Below, in pieces: positions 52,411 to 59,759 of a stretch of DNA of 64,000 nt (positions within the stretch are counted from its first letter, which is position 1; each line of letters starts with the position of its first letter). The stretch is from an uncultured Spirochaetaceae bacterium. Lineage in GTDB: Bacteria > Spirochaetota > Spirochaetia > Sphaerochaetales > Sphaerochaetaceae. The notes beneath the pieces are model-generated. The model ran no database searches and was not told where the DNA came from. It worked only from the letters and a program-made list of their open reading frames with translations. A program made the translations under genes and the position numbers. The stretch covers positions 1-64,000 of the forward strand of contig CALXYL010000011.1 of the NCBI GenBank assembly GCA_944392985.1, read 5' to 3'.

Positions 52411-53895
52411 TCATTCTCCTGCATATCTGATTCCAAGGATCTCAAGCTCCTTCGAGTTGAGATCAACGCCCCTGAGGGCCAGCCTGTTGCCCCTCAGTGC
52501 CTCTATGCTGTTTATTCCCATCCCGCCCATGATCTCCTTGATCTCGCGTGTCCAGGCGTTGACGAGGTTCACAAGCCTTGCTGCGCCTTTTTCAGGATCG
52601 AGCCTTTCCATAAGAGCAGGGTCCTGTGTCGCAAGTCCCCATGCACAGCGCCCTGTATGGCACGATGCGCAGATATGGCAGCCGAGTGCGCATAGCGCAG
52701 CTGTTCCTATGGAAACCGCGTCTGCACCCAGGGCGATCGCCTTCACGGCATCTGCGGAGTTCCTGATTCCTCCGGATGCGATTACGCTTACCCTGTCCCT
52801 TATCCTCTCCTCCCGGAGCCTCTGGTCCACAGCCGCGATTGCAAGCTCTATAGGGATGCCGACATTGTCGCGGAGGCGCTTTGGTGCCGCTCCTGTTCCT
52901 CCTCTGAAGCCATCTATTGAGATTATGTCGGCGCCGCTGCGTGCGATCCCGGATGCAATCGGCGCGATATTATGCACAGCCGCCACTTTCACGATCACGG
53001 GCTTCATGTATCCTGTCGCCTCCTTCAGCGACATCACGAGCTGGGCAAGGTCCTCGATGGAATAGATATCATGGTGGGGTGCCGGGCTGATGGCATCCAT
53101 CCCCTCAGGAACCATCCTTGTCCTTGATACATCCCCGATGATCTTCTTTCCCGTCAGATGCCCTCCGATTCCCGGCTTGGCTCCCTGGCCGATCTTGATC
53201 TCGATAGCCGACGCTGCATTGAGATATGTCCCGTGTACGCCGAATCGTCCTGAAGCGACCTGCACGATCGTGTTCGCCTTGAATGGATAGAGGCTTTCAT
53301 GGAGCCCTCCTTCCCCTGTGTTCCAATACGTTCCGAGCTGGGCAGCGGCTTCAGCAAGAGCCCTGTGCACATTCAGGCTTATCGCCCCGTAGCTCATTGC
53401 GGAGAACATTATCGGGGTGCTGAGCTCAAGATGCGGAGGAAGGTTATCAGCAATCCTGCCGTCGCTGTCCCTTTCTATCCCTTCCGGCCTCCGTCCAAGG
53501 AATACCGCAGTCTCCATCGGCTCCCTCAGTGGATCGATCGACGGATTGGTGACCTGGCTGGCATTGAGAAGCATCCTGTCGAAGTAGATAGGAACATTCC
53601 CTCTTTCCGCTCCCATTGATGACAGAAGGACTCCTCCTGTCTCTGCCTGCAGCATTATCTCCCGGATGTCATCCTCCATGAATACGGAATTGGATCTGAA
53701 ATGGTTTCCGTCCTCCGTCACATAGATCGCCCCCGTCGGGCAGAAGCTGACACAGCGCTGGCAGTCAGTGCATTTTCCATGGTGGAATACAAGAGTCCTT
53801 CCTTCTCCCTCGGTGATTGCGCCGAATGAGCACTCCCTTGCGCACCTCATGCAGGAGATGCAGCTCTCATCCTTCCTGATCCTGTATCTCCTCAT
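52411..53895 (-). CDS. Glutamate synthase FMN domain protein with two 4Fe-4S motifs (domain 2)
   Basis: Catalytic subunit of 494 residues, archaeal-type GltB. The N-terminus is a ferredoxin domain: CISCMRCARECSF and CTDCQRCVSFCP bind two [4Fe-4S] clusters. The FMN barrel follows with YGAISLNVHRALAEAA, GEGGLHESLYPFK, KIGQGAKPGIGGHL and RGGTGAAPKRLRDN, and a cluster-type segment ALGCHICASCHTGRCAWG. It condenses 2-oxoglutarate with ammonia. Electrons probably come from ferredoxin or NADPH; no GltD-type beta subunit is in the window. Overlaps the upstream gene by ATGA. Confidence 0.93.
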   Translation of the reverse strand: MRRYRIRKDESCISCMRCARECSFGAITEGEGRTLVFHHGKCTDCQRCVSFCPTGAIYVTEDGNHFRSNSVFMEDDIREIMLQAETGGVLLSSMGAERGNVPIYFDRMLLNASQVTNPSIDPLREPMETAVFLGRRPEGIERDSDGRIADNLPPHLELSTPIMFSAMSYGAISLNVHRALAEAAAQLGTYWNTGEGGLHESLYPFKANTIVQVASGRFGVHGTYLNAASAIEIKIGQGAKPGIGGHLTGKKIIGDVSRTRMVPEGMDAISPAPHHDIYSIEDLAQLVMSLKEATGYMKPVIVKVAAVHNIAPIASGIARSGADIISIDGFRGGTGAAPKRLRDNVGIPIELAIAAVDQRLREERIRDRVSVIASGGIRNSADAVKAIALGADAVSIGTAALCALGCHICASCHTGRCAWGLATQDPALMERLDPEKGAARLVNLVNAWTREIKEIMGGMGINSIEALRGNRLALRGVDLNSKELEILGIRYAGE

Positions 53896-54986
53896 GACAC
53901 CGCCTCCTTATCAAGGGTGACGATCACGGCTTCGCCGCCTCGCGGAGCCCAGACCCTGTCGGGACTTTCCTCGATGATCCTTATCGCCGCTTCCTCCGAG
54001 CTGAAGTAGACCGTGCTGCCTTTTTCCGCCGCGACAAGGCTCCTGAGCTTGAGCCTGTCATTGAGTGCCATCATGCCGCCGCTGAACCCGACGAGGATCG
54101 AGAAGGGGCCAGTGATAAGGAAGGAGGAGAACATCTTCCTCAGATATGAAAGCCTTCTGCGTTCCTCCTTGTCCTTTATCGCGATGGTTGACCAGAAAGG
54201 AGCCGCGAGCACTTCTGAGCATTCCTTGAGCGTTAATCCCTGCTTCCTGGACAGGTAGTCGAGCATGTATGCGATGACTTCCGTATCAGTCAGGAGATTG
54301 CATGTGTATCCATACATCTCAACGGCCCTGCGGTTGGCGTCGTATGATGATATCTCACCATTGTGCACGACTGTCAGATCAAGCAGTGAGAACGGATGGG
54401 ATCCAGCCCACCATCCAGGTGTGTTCGTGGGGTATCGTCCGTGCGCAGTCCATGAGTATCCCTCGTACTCATCGATACGGTAGAAATCAGCGACATCCTC
54501 AGGGTATCCAACCGCCTTGAATACCCCCATATCCTTCCCGCATGAGATGACATAGGCTCCGGTAATGGAATCATTTATCATGATCGCCGCCCTGGATGTG
54601 TATTCGTCCTCATCCAGCTGGCTGTCCTGCAGCATATGCGGCAGAGGCAGTATGAAATAGCGCCAGATCAGCGGTGCGTCCACGATCTTCGCCGACTGCC
54701 TCACCGGTATCTTTGAGAGGTTGATTATATCGAACCGCCTTCCTAGGAACCTCTCTGTCTCCTCCCTTGCCGTCTCTGAATCATAGAATACATGCAGGGC
54801 GGGGTATTCCCTGTACTGCGGATAGATCCCATAGGCCGCGAATCCTCCGCCGAGCCCGTTCGATCTGCTGTGCATGACGGCTATGCTTCTTTTTATCGCC
54901 TCTCCGGAGATGCGTCTGCCATCGCGGCAGAATATTCCGCTGATGGCGCATCCTGAGCTGATCCTTACTTCGCCTTCCTTCTTCAT
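53892..54986 (-). CDS. Glutamate synthase amidotransferase domain protein (domain 1)
   Basis: Class II glutamine amidotransferase of 364 residues, the first of the three split GOGAT pieces. The Cys in ISSGCAISGIF is not at residue 2 but close to the N-terminus, so processing or a variant nucleophile position should be assumed. AHGRYPTNTPGWW and LTVVHNGEISSYDANRR form the glutamine pocket. ATG 54986 follows AGGAG seven bases upstream; a GTG at 55019 in the same frame lies inside the leader terminator and is rejected. First gene of the leftward nitrogen operon. Confidence 0.9.
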   Translation of the reverse strand: MKKEGEVRISSGCAISGIFCRDGRRISGEAIKRSIAVMHSRSNGLGGGFAAYGIYPQYREYPALHVFYDSETAREETERFLGRRFDIINLSKIPVRQSAKIVDAPLIWRYFILPLPHMLQDSQLDEDEYTSRAAIMINDSITGAYVISCGKDMGVFKAVGYPEDVADFYRIDEYEGYSWTAHGRYPTNTPGWWAGSHPFSLLDLTVVHNGEISSYDANRRAVEMYGYTCNLLTDTEVIAYMLDYLSRKQGLTLKECSEVLAAPFWSTIAIKDKEERRRLSYLRKMFSSFLITGPFSILVGFSGGMMALNDRLKLRSLVAAEKGSTVYFSSEEAAIRIIEESPDRVWAPRGGEAVIVTLDKEAVS

Positions 54987-54999
54987 CGCAGGACTCCTG

Positions 55000-55042
55000 A
55001 AAAACAAAAAAGGACGCACTAAGATTGCTCTTAGAACGTCCT
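55000..55042 (-). terminator. Attenuator-type terminator in the glutamate synthase leader
   Basis: Read leftward: AGGACG, TT, CTAAG, loop AGCAAT, CTTAG, TG, CGTCCT, then TTTTTTGTTTTT. It stands between the promoter at 55086-55057 and the AGGAG of the first gene, so it can only act as an attenuator for its own operon. The loop is six bases, but lacks the A1-G4 pattern of known ANTAR targets. Confidence 0.82.
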
Positions 55043-55056
55043 TGTTCCCTGCGACC

Positions 55057-55086
55057 TTTTTACGTCATGCTGCGCGTGCTTGTCAA
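55057..55086 (-). promoter_or_regulatory. Promoter of glutamate synthase operon
   Basis: Read leftward: TTGACA (55086-55081), 18 nt, TAAAAA (55062-55057). The -35 is perfect, the -10 weak. Predicted start near 55050, a few bases before ACAAGGAC and the attenuator. Confidence 0.55.
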
Positions 55087-55139
55087 TCAGGTACATGGAT
55101 ATAGTTTGAATAAAAATACAGGAAACTGGATAAAACCGC

Positions 55140-55167
55140 TTGACTATCATGTCCATGATTCCATAAT
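55140..55167 (+). promoter_or_regulatory. Promoter of glnA-ANTAR-glnN operon
   Basis: TTGACT (55140-55145), 16 nt, CATAAT (55162-55167). Predicted start near 55174, immediately before ACAAGGAC and the leader terminator. Confidence 0.6.
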
Positions 55168-55188
55168 ATCCACACAAGGACAGCAAGG

Positions 55189-55226
55189 GCGCTGCAGAGA
55201 TCGATCTGCGGCGCTTTTTCCGTTTT
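55189..55226 (+). terminator. Attenuator-type terminator in the glnA leader
   Basis: GCGCTGCAGA, loop GATCGA, TCTGCGGCGC: 10-bp stem with one G-U pair, then TTTTTCCGTTTTT. It ends directly before TTGGAGG, the RBS of glnA. Mirror arrangement to the leftward operon. Confidence 0.85.
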
Positions 55227-55237
55227 TGGAGGTATCT

Positions 55238-56524
55238 ATGGATCTTGGGGATATCAGGGATCTTCTTGCAGAGTATGAGATCAAGTTCATCAGGCTTGCA
55301 TTCTGCGACATCTCAGGAAAGCAGAAGAACATCGCGATAATGGCAGATGAGCTGGAGCACGCGGTGAAGCATGGCGTTTCATTCGATGCATCCGCAATAA
55401 AGGGATTCCTCAATATAAGCGAGTCGGACCTGCTGCTTTTCCCCGACCTGGACACTTTCTCCGTCCTTCCGTGGAGACCTTCAGACAGGGCTGTCGCAAG
55501 ATTCTACTGCTATATCACCTATCCTGACAGGAGGCCGTTTGAAGGCGACGGAAGATATCTTCTTTCGGAGATAGAGAGGAAAAGTGGGAAAGCGGGGTAT
55601 TCATTCCTCGTCGGTCCTGAGTGCGAGTTCTACCTCTTCGAGAACGATGAGAAGGGCTATCCCACGCTTACTCCATTCGATGAGGCGGGATACTTCGATA
55701 TGGCGCCGCTTGACAGAGGGGAGAATGTAAGGCGTGAGATATGCTTTGCGCTGGAGAGCATGGGGCTCAAGCCCGAGAGAAGCCATCATGAGCATGGGCC
55801 GGGCCAGAATGAGATAGACTTCCGCTGCTCATCTCCATTGAAGGCCGCTGATGATCTCATGACATTCAAGACCGCTGTCAAGGCAATCGCCCAGCAGCAT
55901 GGCCTTTTTGCCTCCTTCCTCCCCAAGCCGCTTGAGAATGAAAGCGGAAGCGGCCTCCACGTCAATCTCTCCCTTTATGAGAACGGCTGCAATCTGTTCG
56001 GCTATGAGAATGCAAAGGCGATGTCATTCATGTCCGGTATCCTCCGGCGGATGCGGGAGATCACCGCGTTCTCGAATCCCCTTGTATCTTCCTATGAGCG
56101 TCTTGGCAGGTTTGAAGCGCCTTCCACTGTCTCCTGGAGCCACCAGAACAGATCAACGCTCGTAAGGATCCCATACGCAGAGAGCCATGACTGCCGCATG
56201 GAGGTCAGAAGCCCTGATCCTGCTGCCAATCCATACCTCCTTATTTCCCTGCTTCTTTCTGCAGGCTTCGAGGGCATCGCGGATGGCCTCTCTCCTGAAC
56301 CGGAGGCAGAGGGAGACCTTCTTTCCTCGCCGCTTTCGGAAAGGCTCCCTTCAAGCCTTTCCGAGGCGGTGGAGGAGGCACGGCAGAGCCTTTTCATCCG
56401 CCGTGTTGTCCCGGAGCGCATCGCAGAGGCATTCCTCTCGGACAGGGAAGCGGAGGCAGCGGAATATGAAGGAAACGGGATGGATCATGACTACATGATC
56501 CGTAGGTATTTCAGGTTCGTGTAG
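55238..56524 (+). CDS. glnA: Glutamine synthetase, type I
   Basis: GS I of 428 residues, ATP-dependent synthesis of glutamine from glutamate and ammonia. The beta-grasp domain (LAEYEIKFIRLAFCDISGKQKNI) is followed by the catalytic domain with VGPECEFYLFEND, HHEHGPGQNEIDF, SGSGLHVNLSLYENG and YESHDCRMEVRSPDPAANPYL-type blocks. The Tyr motif for adenylylation (NLYxLP) is absent, so control is probably at expression or by feedback. GGAGG five bases before ATG 55238. Longer in-frame extensions upstream cross the promoter and terminator. Confidence 0.95.
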   Translation: MDLGDIRDLLAEYEIKFIRLAFCDISGKQKNIAIMADELEHAVKHGVSFDASAIKGFLNISESDLLLFPDLDTFSVLPWRPSDRAVARFYCYITYPDRRPFEGDGRYLLSEIERKSGKAGYSFLVGPECEFYLFENDEKGYPTLTPFDEAGYFDMAPLDRGENVRREICFALESMGLKPERSHHEHGPGQNEIDFRCSSPLKAADDLMTFKTAVKAIAQQHGLFASFLPKPLENESGSGLHVNLSLYENGCNLFGYENAKAMSFMSGILRRMREITAFSNPLVSSYERLGRFEAPSTVSWSHQNRSTLVRIPYAESHDCRMEVRSPDPAANPYLLISLLLSAGFEGIADGLSPEPEAEGDLLSSPLSERLPSSLSEAVEEARQSLFIRRVVPERIAEAFLSDREAEAAEYEGNGMDHDYMIRRYFRFV

Positions 56525-56533
56525 GTCGTCTTG

Positions 56534-57085
56534 ATGGAAACGGTGCTTGTGGTCGCGGATCGCGCCAGATGCGATGAGATAAAGAAGCTGTTCTGCCTTG
56601 GCGGATATGCGTTCATCAGGGTGGAAAGCGAGAAGGATGCGAGGATGAGGATCCTTGATCTGCAGCTGTCCCTTGCTGTTGTGGATTCAAGGCTCGCTTC
56701 AGCTTCGCCGAAGGATATCTCGGTTTTCGCATCTTCCCAGGAGATAGAGACAGTCCTTCTTGTTCCTGAGGATCCTGCTGGCCATATTGCCGCCATGATG
56801 CGGAAGTACGGCGTCTATGTCGCTGTGGAAAGCAGGGATAGCTTTCTTGCGGTGATGAACGCAATCGGTGTTGCCAGGGAGAGGATCCGGAAGGCGGAGG
56901 AGAGGAACAGGAGGCTTCTTGAGCGCCTGAGGAATGAGAAGCAGCTGACAGAGGCCAAGTGCCTTCTGGCGGGAAGAAGGGGCATGAGCGAGAAGGAAGC
57001 TCATAGCTATATAGAGCAGAGAGCAATGGATTGCCGTATAAGCCTTTCGGATGCGGCATTGGGCGTCATCAGGGAATTGTCATAA
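56534..57085 (+). CDS. ANTAR-domain antiterminator (NitR-like)
   Basis: RNA-binding regulator of 183 residues. A degenerate receiver-like domain (about 1-105: VLVVADRARCDEIKKLF, LAVVDSRL) keeps one central Asp but not the full acidic pocket. A coiled coil (about 105-135) leads to the ANTAR three-helix domain: LTEAKCLLAGRRGMSEKEAH, then YIEQRAMDCRISLSDAALGVI. ANTAR proteins bind leader RNAs and prevent termination; NitR beside glnA and GOGAT genes is known in clostridia. Here it lies between GS I and GS III, in the same operon whose leader carries a terminator. Confidence 0.88.
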   Translation: METVLVVADRARCDEIKKLFCLGGYAFIRVESEKDARMRILDLQLSLAVVDSRLASASPKDISVFASSQEIETVLLVPEDPAGHIAAMMRKYGVYVAVESRDSFLAVMNAIGVARERIRKAEERNRRLLERLRNEKQLTEAKCLLAGRRGMSEKEAHSYIEQRAMDCRISLSDAALGVIRELS

Positions 57086-57098
57086 CAGGAGGAATAGC

Positions 57099-59174
57099 AT
57101 GAATGTGCCTGAGATGTTTGGTTCTATGGTCTTTAGTGATTATGTAATGAAAGAAATGCTTCCGAAAAAGGTATATCAATCATTGCAGAATACGATGAAG
57201 GAAGGTAAGGCCCTTGATGAGGATGTTGCAGATATCGTTGCATCCGCTATGAAGGAATGGGCTGTGGGCAAAGGAGCAACGCACTTCACCCATTGGTTCC
57301 AGCCTATGACGGGGGTGACTGCGGAAAAGCATGACAGCTTCCTTACTGTGGACAAGGATGGCTGTGTCATAATGGATTTCTCCGGCAAGGAACTTACGAA
57401 AGGTGAGCCGGATGCTTCCAGTTTCCCTTCCGGCGGTCTCAGGGCCACGTTTGAGGCAAGGGGCTACACCGCGTGGGATCCGACGAGCTATGCGTTCATA
57501 AAGGACAACACGCTCTGCATCCCGACTGCCTTCTGCTCCTATACCGGCCAGATCCTTGATAAGAAAACGCCTCTCCTGAGGAGCATGGATGCGATAAGCG
57601 GTGAGGCTGTGAGGGCGCTTGCCTTCTTTGGGAAGCATGTCAGGAGGGTCAATGCCACCATTGGCGCGGAGCAGGAATACTTCCTCATCGACAAGGATGA
57701 TTATTCAAAGCGTCTTGATCTCCGGTTGACCGGACGTACTCTCATAGGTGCACCGGCAGCCAAGGGACAGGAGATGGAGGACCATTACTTCGGATCGATC
57801 AGGCCACGAGTCAAGGCGTTCATGGCGGATCTTGATGAGGAGCTATGGAAGCTGGGTATCACTGCAAAGACAGAGCATAATGAAGTCGCGCCCTGCCAGC
57901 ACGAGATGGCTCCGATCTTCGATAACGCGAACAAGGCAACGGATGCGAACCAGCTTACGATGGAGATGATGAGGAAGGTCGCAGAGCGGCATGGCTTTGC
58001 ATGCCTTCTCCATGAGAAGCCGTTTGAGGGGATCAATGGTTCAGGGAAGCACAACAACTGGTCACTCAGCACCGATGAAGGGGAGAATCTCCTTGATCCG
58101 GGAAAGACGCCGAAGGACAATGCCCAGTTCCTGCTTTTCCTGGCAGCCGTCATAAAGGCAGTGGATGAGTACCAGGATCTGCTGCGCATAAGCGTCGCGA
58201 GCGCGGGAAACGACCATAGGCTGGGTGCGAATGAGGCTCCCCCTGCGATTGTATCGATATTCGTCGGCGATGAGCTGGAGGCTGTGATAGAGTCGATCAT
58301 AGAGGACAGCCCATTCAAGGGAAGAGCAGGTTCCTCCCACCTTGATATCGGGACAAGTGTCCTGCCGAAGCTCGCACGCGACAATTCCGACAGGAATAGG
58401 ACAAGTCCTTTCGCTTTCACTGGAAGCAAGTTCGAGTTCCGCATGCCAGGATCCTCCTTCAACATCGCATGCACGAATGTCATGCTGAACACTGCCGTGG
58501 CAGATGCATTGAAGAGCTTCTGCGATGAGCTTGAGGGGGCTGATGATCTCGACAAGGCCCTCAGGGCGATGATCAGAAGGGAGCTCAAGGCGCACCGGAG
58601 GATACTGTTCAATGGAAACGGATACAGTCGGGAATGGGAGGTCGAGGCGGAGCGCAGGGGTCTGTCGAACTACCGGAGAACCCCTGACGCCCTGGTCCAT
58701 TACTGCGATGAGAAGAATGTCGCTCTTTTCCTCAGGCATGGGATATACACGAAGGAGGAGATGGAATCGAGGCTGGAGATATCGCTGGATGAATACCGCA
58801 AGGCAGTGCATATCGAGGCTGTGACGATGCTTGAGCTGCTTCGGAGGCAGATCCTTCCCGCTTCACTGCGCTTCTCGGCTTCAGAGGCTTCGTCGGTGCA
58901 GCTGAAGAATGGCATCGGGGTTGCTTCCGATGCGGATAGGGCGCTGTGCGAGAGATCCAGTGCGCTGTGTGATGAGCTTCTGCACAGGATTGATGATCTT
59001 GATGAATGCGTGGCTTCAGGCCCCGAGGATACGGTGGAGTCAGCTTTCTACGCTGCGGACAGGATCATACCTGCAATGGAGGCGGCAAGGAAGGCAAGCG
59101 ATGCCCTTGAAACCATTGTGGACAGATCCTTCTGGCCGATCCCGACGTATTCGGAGATCCTCTTCTACGTGTGA
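57099..59174 (+). CDS. glnN: Glutamine synthetase, type III
   Basis: GS III of 691 residues, the large hexamer-double-ring form found in Bacteroides, some Firmicutes and spirochaetes. N-terminal MFGSMVFSDYVMKEMLPKKVYQSL and the catalytic blocks ATIGAEQEYFLIDK, TEHNEVAPCQHEMAPIF, EKPFEGINGSGKHNNWSL and NDHRLGANEAPPAIVS are characteristic. GGAGG six bases before ATG 57099. It ends the operon, so the cell makes two unrelated glutamine synthetases from one regulated transcript. Confidence 0.96.
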   Translation: MNVPEMFGSMVFSDYVMKEMLPKKVYQSLQNTMKEGKALDEDVADIVASAMKEWAVGKGATHFTHWFQPMTGVTAEKHDSFLTVDKDGCVIMDFSGKELTKGEPDASSFPSGGLRATFEARGYTAWDPTSYAFIKDNTLCIPTAFCSYTGQILDKKTPLLRSMDAISGEAVRALAFFGKHVRRVNATIGAEQEYFLIDKDDYSKRLDLRLTGRTLIGAPAAKGQEMEDHYFGSIRPRVKAFMADLDEELWKLGITAKTEHNEVAPCQHEMAPIFDNANKATDANQLTMEMMRKVAERHGFACLLHEKPFEGINGSGKHNNWSLSTDEGENLLDPGKTPKDNAQFLLFLAAVIKAVDEYQDLLRISVASAGNDHRLGANEAPPAIVSIFVGDELEAVIESIIEDSPFKGRAGSSHLDIGTSVLPKLARDNSDRNRTSPFAFTGSKFEFRMPGSSFNIACTNVMLNTAVADALKSFCDELEGADDLDKALRAMIRRELKAHRRILFNGNGYSREWEVEAERRGLSNYRRTPDALVHYCDEKNVALFLRHGIYTKEEMESRLEISLDEYRKAVHIEAVTMLELLRRQILPASLRFSASEASSVQLKNGIGVASDADRALCERSSALCDELLHRIDDLDECVASGPEDTVESAFYAADRIIPAMEAARKASDALETIVDRSFWPIPTYSEILFYV

Positions 59175-59489
59175 ATCAACCATCAGCGATCCAGCTTCCT
59201 GCGATTTGAGGGAGCTGGATCCATAGGTACGGGTAGGGGAACTCTCCATATCCTGTCATTTGCCTCAACTGCTCATATCCTGCCCAGAAGGATGCATGTA
59301 TCATCAAGGGCAGGTGTAATTGATTGCTGATGCCTAAGCATGATGCTCATTAATATGTTCTGTCATGTACTCCCTTGAGGCTTATTGGCCAGGTTGCTGC
59401 TACGCGCAATTCCACACCGTTCTGAGTAGACCTTTTCTTCAGAAATCCATCGGATTGTCCATTTCTTGCTTTGTTTTGCAATATTGATG
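59175..59489. other. 315-bp gap after glnN with strong hairpin
   Basis: It begins with a 12-bp stem (59188-59199 with 59210-59221, 10-nt loop, one G-T pair) 13 bp after the glnN stop, without T-tract. This may terminate or protect the mRNA end. The rest, up to the tRNA-Cys terminator, shows no gene I can support. Confidence 0.6.
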
Positions 59490-59514
59490 AAAAAACTCCT
59501 TGCATCGCAAGGAG
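59490..59514 (-). terminator. Terminator of tRNA-Cys
   Basis: Read leftward: CTCCTTG, 5-nt loop, CAAGGAG, TTTTTTCATC. Ten bases after the tRNA 3' end. Confidence 0.85.
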
Positions 59515-59523
59515 CCGCAGACA

Positions 59524-59597
59524 AGGTGCGAATGGGATTCGAACCCATGAAAAACGGTTTTGCAGACCGTCCCCTTAGGCCACTTGGGTATCGCACC
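59524..59597 (-). tRNA. tRNA-Cys (anticodon GCA)
   Basis: Acceptor GGTGCGA/TCGCACC, anticodon loop CTGCAAA in stem ACGGT/ACCGT, standard T loop TTCGAAT, discriminator T as required for Cys. CCA is not encoded. Confidence 0.95.
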
Positions 59598-59759
59598 ATA
59601 TGCTAAGTTGCTCAATAACTCTAGCAGAAGATCATCCTTCAATCAAGGTGTCTGGTGGAGGTTCGTTCCAGAAGATTTCCTGGGATTATTCATTTCCCCT
59701 CTCGCGATTCCCTTGATTCGTGCTGAGCGTATGATGAAAATGCGATGGGAGGAATCCTT

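Noticed and set aside
55000-55226. Glutamine riboswitch (glnA RNA) in the nitrogen leaders
   Set aside because: The leaders are too short and lack the conserved three-way junction sequences I would expect; only terminator hairpins are visible.
54990-55226. Canonical ANTAR two-hairpin targets
   Set aside because: Both terminator loops have six bases, but read AGCAAT and GATCGA, not A1-x-x-G4, and no second hairpin precedes them after the predicted start. The link to the ANTAR protein therefore rests on context.
59363-59599. Leftward frame containing GLRGRSAKPFF-type sequence
   Set aside because: It is the translation of the tRNA-Cys gene and flank, a common false ORF.
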